From Legionellales bacterium (lineage in GTDB: Bacteria > Pseudomonadota > Gammaproteobacteria > JAHCLG01): a stretch of DNA of 64,000 bases. Location of the stretch: positions 158,490-222,489 of the forward strand of contig JAHCLG010000001.1 of NCBI GenBank assembly GCA_026125385.1, given 5' to 3'. Positions 36,402-46,383 of the stretch are shown here, in pieces. The notes beneath the pieces were generated by a model. The model was not told the origin of the DNA. It searched no databases and worked only from the letters and a program-made list of their open reading frames with translations. Each line of letters starts with the position of its first letter. Within the stretch, counting starts at the first letter, position 1. The position numbers and the translations under genes are program-made.

Positions 36402-38542
36402 CTTCCTGTTGGTTGTCCAATCACAGCAAGGACATTAATTTGTTTATCGTCGGGAATTTCCTGATACGATAAAACCGTTAAACCTGGAATACTGTGCTTA
36501 GTAAAGGATTCTAGTTTTTCTCGTAAAATTGGTGAAACCACGAGTACAGCAGGTTTGCTTTGAGTTGATAATTGTTGTTCGGTGTGGGCTAATTCGACAA
36601 AAACGCGCTCCGCAAGATTTGGCTCCAGCCCTAAATTATTTGCCGATAAATCTTCACTGGGATCATTAATTTTTGCCGATTGCAACATAATTTGTTCTAA
36701 CCCAGGATCGAGCGTAATAATATCGGCAGTTTTTTCACTGCCAAATAAACGTTGATAGATCATGCGCTTTAAGGCTACACGCACGGAAGCGGTAATCTCT
36801 TTAACATTTTGCGTGCGTTGACTGGCTGCAATAATCGCTTCACAAATAGAACGAATATCAACAATGGGAATGTTGGCCCGCAATAATTCTTTGAGGACTT
36901 TCACAATCGTACTCAAAGAAATTCCACCGGCGGGAGTCAAGGCTTCTACTAATTTGGGTGCGACTGTTTCTAAGCGATCTAATAGTTTTTGCACTTCTTC
37001 GTGTCCTAATAATTCAGCCGCATTTTCTTGTAAAATTTGATTTAAATGCGTGGCTATCACTGTACCAGGATCAACGACGGTATACCCTAAACTTTGCGCT
37101 TCGTTACGTTGACTTTCGCGGATCCATATCGCTTCTAAATTAAAGGTGGGATCACGGGTTATTTTTCCCTCAATTTTGCCAAACACTTGACCTGGGTTGA
37201 TGGCGAGAAGCCTATCGACCATAATTTCAGCTTCTCCATAATTTACACCTAATACGATAATACGATAATTAGTAGGGGGTAAATCTAAATTATCTTTTAT
37301 ATGAATGGTTGGAATTAAAAATCCTAAATCTTGTGAAAGTTTTTTTCTCACGCCTTTTACTCGTGAGACTAATGGCCCATCTTTTTTTGCACCAATTAAA
37401 TTAATTAATCGATAACCAATTTCCAAACGGATCATATCGATGGTGCTCACATCTTTCCAATCTAATTCTTTTTCTTCTGGAGGTTGTTGCTTTTCATTTA
37501 TTTGTTGTTGCTGTTGATTTTCTTTATTAGCTTCCATTAATTGCTCACGAAAGGCTTTAATTTCATTTTGCCGCGAAAGATAATAAGCACCTGCTCCTGA
37601 AATTAAACTGAGTAAGGCAAATACAATATGTGGCATGCCAGGAATGATTGCTAATAAGCCTAATACGCCAGCAGAAATTGCTAAGGGCTTGGGATTGGTG
37701 ATGAGTTCACGAACAACTTGACTGGACATGTCTTGTTTAGATGAAACGCGTGTCACCATCATGGCCGCTGCTGTAGATAAGAGTAACGAAGGAATTTGCG
37801 CAACCAAACCATCACCCACGGTTAATAAGGCATAGGTTTCTAAGGCACTCTTAAATGGCATACCATGATCGGCAATCCCAATAGCCAGCCCACCAATAAT
37901 ATTGATAAATAAAATTAATATGCCAGCAACTGCATCACCACGTACAAATTTACTGGCACCATCCATCGCCCCATAAAAATCGGCCTCTTGTGACACTTCA
38001 GCACGACGTTGTTTCGCTTCATCTTGCGAAATTAAACCCGCACTTAAATCCGCGTCAATTGCCATTTGTTTACCCGGCATAGCATCCAAGGTGAAGCGTG
38101 CGCTGACTTCTGAAATACGGCTACCACCTTTTGTCACCACCACGAAATTGATAATGACTAAAATCGCAAATACTACTATACCAACGGTGAAATTTCCGCC
38201 AATTAATACCGTGCCAAAGGCATGGATCACCTGCCCTGCCGCATCGGGACCTTCATGACCATGGAGTAAGACGACACGAGTCGAGGCAATATTGAGAGTT
38301 AACCGTAATAACGTGGCGATTAAAATGACCGTGGGAAAAATACTAAAATCCAACGGGCGCGTGATATAAATACAGGTGGTAATAATGATTAATGATAGCG
38401 TAATATTAAAGGTAAACAGCATATCCAACATAAAAGTTGGAACGGGTAAAATCATCGTAAGTAACATAACAATAATCAGCAAGGGCGTTCCTAAGTTTCC
38501 CTGCGCAATTACTTTAAATTTATCGATTATCCCTTCTTCCAT
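36398..38542 (-). CDS. flhA: Flagellar export gate protein FlhA
   Basis: 714 residues. About eight membrane helices fill residues 15-330 and include the FHIPEP-family signature regions (DAMPGKQMAIDADLSAGLIS and GDAVAGILILFINIIGG). The large cytosolic domain (about 360-714) binds chaperone-substrate complexes. FlhA forms the proton-linked export ring. It lies 12 nt after flhB and overlaps flhF by 4 nt. The linker before the cytosolic domain is Gln-rich. Confidence 0.96.
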   Translation of the reverse strand: MEEGIIDKFKVIAQGNLGTPLLIIVMLLTMILPVPTFMLDMLFTFNITLSLIIITTCIYITRPLDFSIFPTVILIATLLRLTLNIASTRVVLLHGHEGPDAAGQVIHAFGTVLIGGNFTVGIVVFAILVIINFVVVTKGGSRISEVSARFTLDAMPGKQMAIDADLSAGLISQDEAKQRRAEVSQEADFYGAMDGASKFVRGDAVAGILILFINIIGGLAIGIADHGMPFKSALETYALLTVGDGLVAQIPSLLLSTAAAMMVTRVSSKQDMSSQVVRELITNPKPLAISAGVLGLLAIIPGMPHIVFALLSLISGAGAYYLSRQNEIKAFREQLMEANKENQQQQQINEKQQPPEEKELDWKDVSTIDMIRLEIGYRLINLIGAKKDGPLVSRVKGVRKKLSQDLGFLIPTIHIKDNLDLPPTNYRIIVLGVNYGEAEIMVDRLLAINPGQVFGKIEGKITRDPTFNLEAIWIRESQRNEAQSLGYTVVDPGTVIATHLNQILQENAAELLGHEEVQKLLDRLETVAPKLVEALTPAGGISLSTIVKVLKELLRANIPIVDIRSICEAIIAASQRTQNVKEITASVRVALKRMIYQRLFGSEKTADIITLDPGLEQIMLQSAKINDPSEDLSANNLGLEPNLAERVFVELAHTEQQLSTQSKPAVLVVSPILREKLESFTKHSIPGLTVLSYQEIPDDKQINVLAVIGQPTGR

Positions 38543-38554
38543 AATTTCCCTACG

Positions 38555-39694
38555 TTATTCGCGTTGCAATTCTTGCGGAATTTTTAACTCACTGGCTTTG
38601 GGCGCCTGGGGTTTTGCACTAAAACCCGCCACATAATGTTTCAACTGATAAACATAAGCCAAAACTTTGGCGACTGCTAAATATAACCCTTGAGGAATTT
38701 CTGCGTCTAGATCCGTACTATAATAAATCGCCCGCGCCAGCGGTGGAATACTAACAATGGTAATTTTATGTTCTTTGGCAACTTCCTTAATTTTCTCTGC
38801 TAGAAAATCAACCCCTTTTGCCACCACTTTAGGTGCACCTTCTTTATCTTGATCATACATTAATGCAACGGCATAGTGGTTAGGGTTGGTGATGACGACA
38901 TTAGCTTTGGGCAGCGCTTGCATCATCCGTTTTTCGGACATGCGTTGTTGGGTTTCGCGAATTTTTTGTTTAAGCTGAGGATTACCTTCAGTTTCTTTCG
39001 ATTCATCTTTTAATTCTTTTATCGACATTTTTGACTTACGCAAATATTCCCAAATTTGATAAGGCACATCAAATAACACAATAATCACTAAAGTTGCAGA
39101 AATTAATATAAACCCTTGAAATAATAATTCCATTCCTTGAGTAATACCCTGCTCAACAGGTAATTTATCGAGATTAATCATTGAATGAAAATAAATATAG
39201 AGAACTAAAATTCCTCCTCCTGCAATCACTATAAATTTTGCAATGGATTTTAATAGCTCAACCAAACTTCTTAATGAAAATATTCGGCCTATGCCTTTGA
39301 TAGGATCTAAGCGTTCGCCTTTAAATGCTAGAGATTTAGCACTAAATACCCAGCCTCCTAATAATGCAGGTGAAAAAATAACAATAACAAATAAAATAGC
39401 AAAAAAGGGTAATAAGCTCATACCTAAAATATAAAGACAACTAGCAAACCGTGTTAACATGATGCTCGGATCGAACATTTCTTGCGGCGTTAAATCAAAT
39501 GTTTTTACCGCGACTTCTTGGAAAGCTGAATAAAAATTATTACTCACTAACCATAAACAAGCAGCGCCTACGAATAGCACAATGATGCGATTTAAATCGC
39601 GCGATCGCGGCACCTCACCTTTTTCGCGCAACTCTTGTTTGCGCTTGGGTGTCGCCTCCTGTGTTTTTTCTTCGCTATCGTCACTCTCTGCCAT
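38555..39694 (-). CDS. flhB: Flagellar export switch protein FlhB, with NPNH at the cleavage site
   Basis: 379 residues with the usual start (EKTQEATPKRKQELREKGEVPRSRD), four membrane helices (about 30-215) and a cytosolic C-terminal domain. FlhB normally cuts itself between Asn and Pro of NPTH to switch export from hook to filament. Here the site reads VVITNPNHYAVAL near residue 266, so Thr is replaced by Asn while the Asn-Pro bond and the His are kept. I checked the codons (AAC CCT AAC CAC). The gene sits 4 nt after fliR and 12 nt before flhA. Usual neighbours fliK and fliS are absent from the window. Confidence 0.95.
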   Translation of the reverse strand: MAESDDSEEKTQEATPKRKQELREKGEVPRSRDLNRIIVLFVGAACLWLVSNNFYSAFQEVAVKTFDLTPQEMFDPSIMLTRFASCLYILGMSLLPFFAILFVIVIFSPALLGGWVFSAKSLAFKGERLDPIKGIGRIFSLRSLVELLKSIAKFIVIAGGGILVLYIYFHSMINLDKLPVEQGITQGMELLFQGFILISATLVIIVLFDVPYQIWEYLRKSKMSIKELKDESKETEGNPQLKQKIRETQQRMSEKRMMQALPKANVVITNPNHYAVALMYDQDKEGAPKVVAKGVDFLAEKIKEVAKEHKITIVSIPPLARAIYYSTDLDAEIPQGLYLAVAKVLAYVYQLKHYVAGFSAKPQAPKASELKIPQELQRE

Positions 39695-39698
39695 GGAT

Positions 39699-40472
39699 TT
39701 ACCTATGTAAAAGGATGTTAACGGTAGTAAAACTTTCTTGAATTAATTCTTGTGAATGATCCATTACACCACTAAAGCTAACATAAATAATAAATAAGCC
39801 CATGATAAGCGTAATGGGAAAACCAATATTGAAAATATTTAATTGTGGCGCAGTACTGGTCATCACCGCAAAAGCAAAATTAACCACTAAAATCGAAATA
39901 ATTGCTGGTAAAGAAATGGAAACAGCACTGGCATATAGAATTTTGGTAAAGTTTATCAGAGTTTCAAATTGCAACGCCGATAAACCACTATTGGTTAAGG
40001 GGATGGTATGAAAACTACTGGCAAGCAGTTTAATAATCATCAAATGACCATTTAAGGCAATAAATATTAAAGTAGTGGCAAGAATGTAAATTTGACTGAC
40101 CATGGGTACCGAAATATCGCTTAATGGATTGATGATGGTGGCAAAGCCTAACCCCGTTTGATACGCAATAATTTGCCCACTTAAAATTAAAATTTCAAAC
40201 ACTACTCGCAAGGTAAAACCCACGGCTAATCCTAAAATAATTTGTTCGCTAATTAAAATAAATCCGTCAATTGAGGCTAAATTGAGATCTTGAATAGGAG
40301 GAATAAATGGCAAAATGACAACAGTAATCAAGAGGGATAATAATGCGCGAATGCGCGCAGGAATGGCAGTATTGGAGAAAAAAGGCGACGCAAAAATAAA
40401 ACTGCTCACCCGCACCAACGCTAAAAAGAAGGTGGGTAGTAAGGTTAACATTAAAATTAAATATTCTTGCAT
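39699..40472 (-). CDS. fliR: Flagellar export gate protein FliR
   Basis: 257 residues with about six hydrophobic helices and the family features VRVSSFIFASPFFS and GLGFATIINPLSDISVPMVSQIY. FliR joins FliP and FliQ in the export gate core. It starts 3 nt after fliQ, and flhB follows after 4 nt. Confidence 0.94.
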   Translation of the reverse strand: MQEYLILMLTLLPTFFLALVRVSSFIFASPFFSNTAIPARIRALLSLLITVVILPFIPPIQDLNLASIDGFILISEQIILGLAVGFTLRVVFEILILSGQIIAYQTGLGFATIINPLSDISVPMVSQIYILATTLIFIALNGHLMIIKLLASSFHTIPLTNSGLSALQFETLINFTKILYASAVSISLPAIISILVVNFAFAVMTSTAPQLNIFNIGFPITLIMGLFIIYVSFSGVMDHSQELIQESFTTVNILLHR

Positions 40473-40475
40473 GCC

Positions 40476-40745
40476 TCACCTAATCATATAGGGAATATCT
40501 GAAATGAGGGTTTCAATATATTCACTTAAATAATGCACTAACCACGGGGCTAAGAAGGCTATGACCATAATGGTGATGACCAGTTTTGGCAAAAAGCTTA
40601 AGGTCATTTCGTTAATCTGTGTCGCTGCTTGAAAAATGGCGACAATTAAACCCACAATCAGCCCGGGGATAACAATAATACTGACTCCCATGACCACCAA
40701 ATACAACATTTGTCGGAAGACATCAATAATTACACCTGAATCCAT
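40476..40745 (-). CDS. fliQ: Flagellar export gate protein FliQ
   Basis: An 89-residue, two-helix membrane protein, exactly the usual size. It contains GLIVGLIVAIFQAATQINE and FLPKLVITIMVIAFLAPW. The open frame extends upstream into fliJ, but the conserved N-terminus begins at the ATG at 40745. In most related clusters fliQ follows fliP; here it follows fliJ by one base. Confidence 0.95.
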   Translation of the reverse strand: MDSGVIIDVFRQMLYLVVMGVSIIVIPGLIVGLIVAIFQAATQINEMTLSFLPKLVITIMVIAFLAPWLVHYLSEYIETLISDIPYMIR

Positions 40746-40746
40746 T

Positions 40747-41208
40747 TTATCTATCCTTGTGGTTGCGTCGACTGGCTGAGTATAATTCATCTGCAAGAAA
40801 TTGTTCATGATTTTCGATTTTTTGCTCAATAATTTGCTTTTGTTTTTGATAATGATTTTGATATGAAGCCGTTTTTAAATTCAGTTTTGCTAAAATATGG
40901 CGTTGTTTGGCGAGTCGTTGTTCAATATCGGTGAGTTTCGCTTCTTGCGAAACAATGGTTGAATTAATCTTGCCGACAAATGCTTGATAATTTTGAAACA
41001 TGCCAATTTGACTACGATTAACTTTTTGTCGAGCCTGCGGACTGGTATAGTCCGCTTGATACTGGCGTAATTGATTTAATTTTTGTAACTCTTGTTCATA
41101 ATGTTTAGCAATACGTTGCACTACTTTAGCTTGCTCTTGCTCTTTGCGCCGAGCTAAGTCTATTACTTTATTAATGCGTTCCAATTTGCGTTTATGATCC
41201 GTTTTCAT
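40747..41208 (-). CDS. fliJ: Flagellar export chaperone FliJ
   Basis: 153 residues, almost wholly charged coiled coil (heptads from about 5 to 145). FliJ is the stalk of the FliI ATPase that couples it to FlhA. The family is weakly conserved in sequence; size, coiled coil and position just after fliI (4-nt ATGA overlap) make the call. Glutamine and lysine are abundant. Confidence 0.88.
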   Translation of the reverse strand: MKTDHKRKLERINKVIDLARRKEQEQAKVVQRIAKHYEQELQKLNQLRQYQADYTSPQARQKVNRSQIGMFQNYQAFVGKINSTIVSQEAKLTDIEQRLAKQRHILAKLNLKTASYQNHYQKQKQIIEQKIENHEQFLADELYSASRRNHKDR

Positions 41209-42635
41209 GATGTTGATACCTCATTATTCGCTTTACCATAACCGTAATGAGTTTGTAGTGGATTTAAGGATGAAGGATCACTCTTAGAAGGTAGACTGTT
41301 GATTAAGGTTAAGAGCTGTTGCAAGCTATCGGCAAAATTCACACTTTCTTGAAATCCTTGAGTTAAAAAATCGGTTAATTTCGGGAATAATTTAATCGCA
41401 ATTTCTAATTCTGGGTCCGATCCAGCTGCATAGGCGCCCATTTTAATTAAGTCGCGATTTTGCATATAGCGCGAATACAGTGATTTAAAGACGATTGCGG
41501 CTTGCCGATGTTGTTCGTTAGTGACATTTTGCATGACGCGGCTTATTGACGTTTCAATGTTGATTGCAGGATAATGCCCTGAATCGGCTAATTCTTTTGA
41601 TAAGACAATATGCCCATCTAAAATCGCACGGGCGGATTCCGCCACCGGATCGTTTTCCATATCACCTTCAGTGAGTACCGTATAAAATGCGGTAATTGAG
41701 CCATGACCTTTGGCTGCGGTTCCTGCGCGTTCCACTAATTGCGATAATTTAGCAAATACCGAAGGCGTGTACCCGCGTGTTGCCGGAGGTTCGCCAATCG
41801 ATAATGATAATTCTCGCTGGGCTTGAGCAAAACGGGTGAGTGAATCGAGTAATAATAATACTTGATAACCTTGGTCGCGAAAATATTCTGCCACTGCCGT
41901 GGCGCGTAGTGCGCCATGCACGCGCATCAGTGGTGAGGTATCGGCAGGTGCGGTGATGACCACTGCGCGCTTCATACCTTCTGCACCTAAAATATGTTCA
42001 ATAAATTCTTTTACTTCGCGTCCACGTTCACCAATTAATCCCACCACAATCACATCAGCCGAGGTATATTTGGTCATCATACCTAATAACATACTTTTAC
42101 CCACACCACTGGTTGCAAATAAGCCGATGCGTTGTCCAAGCCCAATCGTTAATAAGGCATTAATGGCTCGAATACCCACATTTAAAGGATTTTCGATCAT
42201 GTGACGTTGTAGAGGATTCATCACTTCACCCATTAAGGGATAATGGGCAATGGCTCTAATGTCGCTACCACCGTCTAAAGGATTACCGCTACCATCTAAT
42301 ACTCGTCCTAATAATTCTTCACTCACTGCAACTTGGGTAATATTGCCCGTTGGTATGACTTTCGCACCGGGTGAAACACCATGAGTGGTATCAGATGTCA
42401 TTAAATAAATAATGTTGTCAGAAAATCCCACCACTTCAGCTTCTAAATATTTTTTATTCACCGTCTGAATTAAACATTTTGATCCGAGTGGTGCTGAAAA
42501 ACCAATGGCTTCTAATTTTAAACCCACGACTCTTGTTAGCGTTCCTTCGATACGAACATCTTCAACTTCATTCAGTTGTTTGGTATACGCTGCCAGACGT
42601 TCGGCAAGATTTACGGTTTTTTTATGAATTGACAT
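41205..42635 (-). CDS. fliI: Flagellum-specific ATPase FliI
   Basis: A 476-residue F1-beta-like ATPase. The P-loop region reads GLFATSGVGKSMLLGM (about 170), Walker B is QVLLLLDSLTRFAQAQRE, and GERGREVKEF is also present. FliI powers loading of export substrates and works with FliH and FliJ. The C-terminus is longer than usual by a polar tail. It overlaps fliH by 14 nt and fliJ by 4 nt. Confidence 0.96.
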   Translation of the reverse strand: MSIHKKTVNLAERLAAYTKQLNEVEDVRIEGTLTRVVGLKLEAIGFSAPLGSKCLIQTVNKKYLEAEVVGFSDNIIYLMTSDTTHGVSPGAKVIPTGNITQVAVSEELLGRVLDGSGNPLDGGSDIRAIAHYPLMGEVMNPLQRHMIENPLNVGIRAINALLTIGLGQRIGLFATSGVGKSMLLGMMTKYTSADVIVVGLIGERGREVKEFIEHILGAEGMKRAVVITAPADTSPLMRVHGALRATAVAEYFRDQGYQVLLLLDSLTRFAQAQRELSLSIGEPPATRGYTPSVFAKLSQLVERAGTAAKGHGSITAFYTVLTEGDMENDPVAESARAILDGHIVLSKELADSGHYPAINIETSISRVMQNVTNEQHRQAAIVFKSLYSRYMQNRDLIKMGAYAAGSDPELEIAIKLFPKLTDFLTQGFQESVNFADSLQQLLTLINSLPSKSDPSSLNPLQTHYGYGKANNEVSTS

Positions 42636-43317
42636 CTTTAAATACCTGCTGAGTAATATTATCTAAGCGTTTTTCAAAGGTGGCATCCACTTCGGCACCC
42701 TCGGCTTTAAAACGGCAATCGCCGCGCGCTAAATTAGCATCGGCTTCGATATGTTGATACTGTTCGCCTTTTAATACTTCTTTTATTAAAGCCATATCGT
42801 CAGGATTAACATAAAGCTTAATATTGGTTGCCGTGATGGGTAAAGCACTAGCAGCTTTACGAATGATCGTTAAAATTTGTTCGGGTTTAATTTGCAGTTC
42901 GTTTAAATAAAGACGTCTCGTTAATTCAATTACCAGTGCGAGTAAATTATTTTCAACTTCTTCATCAATTAATTTTAAAGGTTCGGCTAATTTTTCTAAT
43001 AAATGATTTAATATTTTTATTTTTTCTTGCCAAGCGCTTTCATATTTAGCATTGGCTTCCATTAACGCTTGCGCGTAAGCTTCTTCTTTAGCAAGCTTAA
43101 TCCCTTGTTGATAACCCGCCTCCCTACCATCTTTTTGCGCGCGATCGAAAACTTCTTTTCCATACTCGACTTGCACCGTTTGATCGCCATTTAATTCGGC
43201 ATTGGATAATGTGCGCGTGGTTTTATCCGTGCGTTCAAATAGTTTGCCACGACTGGTTAAATCAGGATACACCCAACGTTCAATATCCGCTAAATTTTCA
43301 CTGAGAATGACTTTCAT
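42622..43317 (-). CDS. fliH: Flagellar assembly protein FliH
   Basis: 231 residues. The N-terminus (about 1-60) is variable. A helix-rich central part follows (DREAGYQQGIKLAKEEAYAQ is split by glycines), then the FliH/HrpE C-terminal domain (about 110-225). It is the peripheral stalk and negative regulator of FliI, which it overlaps by 14 nt. A 60-bp gap separates it from fliG, the largest gap in this run. Confidence 0.9.
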   Translation of the reverse strand: MKVILSENLADIERWVYPDLTSRGKLFERTDKTTRTLSNAELNGDQTVQVEYGKEVFDRAQKDGREAGYQQGIKLAKEEAYAQALMEANAKYESAWQEKIKILNHLLEKLAEPLKLIDEEVENNLLALVIELTRRLYLNELQIKPEQILTIIRKAASALPITATNIKLYVNPDDMALIKEVLKGEQYQHIEADANLARGDCRFKAEGAEVDATFEKRLDNITQQVFKDVNS

Positions 43318-43377
43318 GTTACCCTCATACCCGTAGTGTTTATCATCGTTACTGCCAATTTATATCGGCTTAATTTT

Positions 43378-44379
43378 TTACATCACCATATCGCCCGAAT
43401 CAGAATTCAACATGATGGTGCCCTCTTTACCTAATTTTTGCGCGATATTGACAATTTCTTTTTGCGCGGCTTCTACTTTGCTTAACTGTACAGGCCCCAT
43501 GGCTTCGAGATCATCGCGTAACATATCAGCGGCACGCCCAGACATATTGCGCAAAAATACTTCGCGGCCTTTTTCATCCACACCTTTTAATGCCACCGCT
43601 AAGACGTCACTTGAAATTTCGCGTAATAAAGTTTGCAAACTGCGATCATCGATGGCAGTTAATTTATCGAATGGGAACATCCTATCGCGAATTTTTTCAG
43701 AAAGTTGTTGATCAAATTCATTAATATGACTCATGACTTCATTTTCTAAATCACTATTTAAATGATTAATAATTTTTGCGGCGGTATCGACGCCACCGAG
43801 TGGCAGTTCACGGAAATTCACACTATTAAGCATCACCGATTCCAGCATTTTTTCTAATTCATCTAGGGCAATCGGAGAAATGGGTCCAATATGCGATAAA
43901 CGTTTTACTACTTCAGAGGTTAAACCACGTGGTAAAAATTCTAATACATTGGCGGCTTTTTCTTCATCTAAATAAGTAAAAATAATGGTAATGACTTGGG
44001 GATGTTCATGTTGTAGTAAATCAGCAATGACTTGTGCCGGTTGCCAATTTAACGAGTCTAACACTTCTGCTTTTTCTTCTAAACGAGATTTATCTAAGAG
44101 TGAACTGGCTTTTCTTTCGCCTACGGCATCGACTAAAGCGTCTTTAATATAGGTTTTAGCATTCAGTGCCATGCCAGTTTTATCATTCGACTCAGTGAGA
44201 AAATTATTTAAAGTTTCGACCATATCTTTTTCGCTGACATCTTCTAGCGCTTGCATGGCGGCAATCACTTTTTCAACTTGTTTGGGCGTGAGCATTTTTA
44301 ATACTTCAGACGCACCTTCCTTGCCCATGCTCATGAGTAAAATCGCTGCTTGATGAGCCATTTTATCATCGGATGCCAT
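43378..44379 (-). CDS. fliG: Flagellar motor switch protein FliG
   Basis: 333 residues with the N, middle (EHPQVITIIFTYLDEEKAANVL, a conserved EHPQ-type motif near 126) and C-terminal domains. The C-terminal torque helix retains the charged residues (KLTAIDDRSLQTLLREI, then DMLRDDLEAMGPVQLSKVE). The start shares a base with the fliF stop (TAATG). Confidence 0.96.
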   Translation of the reverse strand: MASDDKMAHQAAILLMSMGKEGASEVLKMLTPKQVEKVIAAMQALEDVSEKDMVETLNNFLTESNDKTGMALNAKTYIKDALVDAVGERKASSLLDKSRLEEKAEVLDSLNWQPAQVIADLLQHEHPQVITIIFTYLDEEKAANVLEFLPRGLTSEVVKRLSHIGPISPIALDELEKMLESVMLNSVNFRELPLGGVDTAAKIINHLNSDLENEVMSHINEFDQQLSEKIRDRMFPFDKLTAIDDRSLQTLLREISSDVLAVALKGVDEKGREVFLRNMSGRAADMLRDDLEAMGPVQLSKVEAAQKEIVNIAQKLGKEGTIMLNSDSGDMVM

Positions 44380-45992
44380 TATTTATCTCCAATCCAATTT
44401 TGCATGACCGCTGCCACTCGCGAAGGATCTTGGCCTACCATATTTTTAATAGAATTAATTTGCTCCCCTTTTAATCGCATTAATTCTGCGGAATTCATGG
44501 TGTCGAGATTAAAACCATCATATGGATTTTGCATCATGCCTTGCATGGTCGGCGGAATATTCATGCGATTACCCGCTGGTGGCAGCGGCGGTAATTCAGC
44601 ACCTTTTTTAGCGAGCGATTTTAATATCGGGCGCAAAATAGTAAGTGCTAAAATTAATACGAATAATGCGCCCAATGATTTTTTCACAATATCCCAAAAC
44701 CAAGCTTGTTCCCAAAACGGTAGCGGTGGTACTTCTGCAAATTTTTCTGGTGGTTGAAATGCACTATTGACCACGCTTAATTTATCGCCCCGTTCTTCAC
44801 TAAAACCAATCGCATATTTAATAAGATCACTGATTTTTTCTAATTGTTCTTTATCGAGTGGTGTGCGTGTTTCTTTGCCATCTTTATCCACTTTAACGGC
44901 TTCATCGATAACGACTGCAATAGTTAATCGTTTAATATTACTGCTATGATCTTTAGAATATTCGATGGATTTTCCTACTTCATAATTTTTAATCGATTGA
45001 TTACGACTATTTTGTTCAGCACCACCGGCAGCACCAGCACCTCCTTGCGGAGCGGCATTTGCCAGGGCGCCTGGCACACCACCTGCTCCTGAGCCTGATG
45101 ATTTTTCTGAAACCGTTTGCTCACTTAAGACAGCTTTATCATTAGGATTAATGGATTCTTTGGTGATTTCCTGATGTTTAAAATCAATTTCTGCGGCCAC
45201 TTTGGCTTGGATTTTTCCGGCACCGACCAAGGGTGTTAAGAGAGTTTCAATTTTTCGTTCATAATCGCGTTGTAATTGTTGTTGATATTCAAATTGCGCA
45301 CGCGTTTGTGCGAGTTGCGATCCATCGTCTAGCGTTAATAATCGCCCAAATTGATCGGCGACAGTGACTTGTGACGGATTCAAACCGGTAATGCTGGATG
45401 CGACCATGCGCACTATGGCGTCCACCTGCTCTTTTTCCATGCGATAGCCGGCAGCGAGATTAATCATCACTGAGGCTTTCGGTTGCACTTGTTCTGTTAA
45501 AAATGCCGATTGTGTGGGGATGGCCAAATGAACTCGCGCTGATCGTACCCCTTTAATTGTGGCGATGGTTTTTGCAAGTTCACCTTCCAGTGCTCTTTTG
45601 TATTGGGCGTTTTCCATGAATCGACTAATGCCGATACCACTGGCTTTATCGAGTAATTCAAATCCTAATCCACCGCCTTCTGATAATCCCGCCGAGGCTA
45701 ATTTCAAGCGCGCTTCTGCCAATTTATCGGCAGGCACAAAGACCGTGCCATTTTCAGGATCAAGACGATAGCGAATTTTAGAGGCTTGCAGTGTTTCGAC
45801 GACTTCGCCGGTTCTGGCTAAGCTTAAATTGCTGTAGAGCGGGCGGTAATCTGGTTCTTGCAACCACAATACCATGGCAAAACCAAGGGCAATACTGGCG
45901 GCTAATCCCAGCAATAATCCCACCTGACGCAAAAACGGCAGCATATTAAAGCCTCGCGCCATGTTGGTTAAATTACCTGGATTTTCTGCCAT
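44379..45992 (-). CDS. fliF: Flagellar M-ring protein FliF
   Basis: 537 residues with membrane helices at about 20-40 and 440-460 and the ring-building motifs between (EPDYRPLYSNLSLARTGEVVETL, then RPKASVMINL-like). A Gly/Ala-rich loop (GSGAGGVPGALANAAPQGGAGAAGG split, about 300-325) lies in the region between ring motifs. The frame also allows a GTG at 45995, but ATG 45992 has GAGGTG at a good distance. The C-terminal tail that binds FliG is present. fliE precedes it by 14 nt. Confidence 0.95.
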   Translation of the reverse strand: MAENPGNLTNMARGFNMLPFLRQVGLLLGLAASIALGFAMVLWLQEPDYRPLYSNLSLARTGEVVETLQASKIRYRLDPENGTVFVPADKLAEARLKLASAGLSEGGGLGFELLDKASGIGISRFMENAQYKRALEGELAKTIATIKGVRSARVHLAIPTQSAFLTEQVQPKASVMINLAAGYRMEKEQVDAIVRMVASSITGLNPSQVTVADQFGRLLTLDDGSQLAQTRAQFEYQQQLQRDYERKIETLLTPLVGAGKIQAKVAAEIDFKHQEITKESINPNDKAVLSEQTVSEKSSGSGAGGVPGALANAAPQGGAGAAGGAEQNSRNQSIKNYEVGKSIEYSKDHSSNIKRLTIAVVIDEAVKVDKDGKETRTPLDKEQLEKISDLIKYAIGFSEERGDKLSVVNSAFQPPEKFAEVPPLPFWEQAWFWDIVKKSLGALFVLILALTILRPILKSLAKKGAELPPLPPAGNRMNIPPTMQGMMQNPYDGFNLDTMNSAELMRLKGEQINSIKNMVGQDPSRVAAVMQNWIGDK

Positions 45993-46006
45993 CACTTCAC
46001 CTCATG

Positions 46007-46378
46007 TTAAACTGGCATATTCATGATTGTTTGATAGGCTTCAATCAAATGATTACGCACGGTTAAAGTGAGCTGTGATGCCACACGGGCTTTTTGCACA
46101 GCTAGGATTACTTCTGTTAGAGAGACATTCTTGTCACCAAGTTCATACGCTTTGATTAAATTCGTTGATGTGGTTTGGCTGGTATTCACTTCACCAATTG
46201 CATCTTTAAATACTTTGGCAAATTCACCGGTAGGAGTTTCACTGATGGGTGAAACTCCTTGTTCATGACTACCGGAAATTCGCCGCATTTTTTCCACCAT
46301 TTGCCGCGCTTCATTCAACATATCATCCCTGGCGCTTTTAAATGCAGTCGATGAAATTTGTGAATCGATAGCACTCAT
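46007..46378 (-). CDS. fliE: Flagellar hook-basal body protein FliE
   Basis: 123 residues; the conserved C-terminal half reads FAKVFKDAIGEVN, then LTEVILAVQKARVASQLTLTVRNHLIEAYQTIMNM, which is FliE. It joins the MS ring to the rod. It starts 5 nt after the stop of the fleR-like gene, the same order as in Pseudomonas and Vibrio. Confidence 0.94.
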   Translation of the reverse strand: MSAIDSQISSTAFKSARDDMLNEARQMVEKMRRISGSHEQGVSPISETPTGEFAKVFKDAIGEVNTSQTTSTNLIKAYELGDKNVSLTEVILAVQKARVASQLTLTVRNHLIEAYQTIMNMPV

Positions 46379-46383
46379 GGCAT

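Noticed and set aside
43318..43377. Possible sigma-28 site in the fliG-fliH gap
   Set aside because: GCCGATAT is present on the minus strand but no -35 element is found at 14 bp.
44350..44757. 135-residue frame opposite fliF
   Set aside because: Shadow frame; fliF motifs on the other strand explain the sequence.
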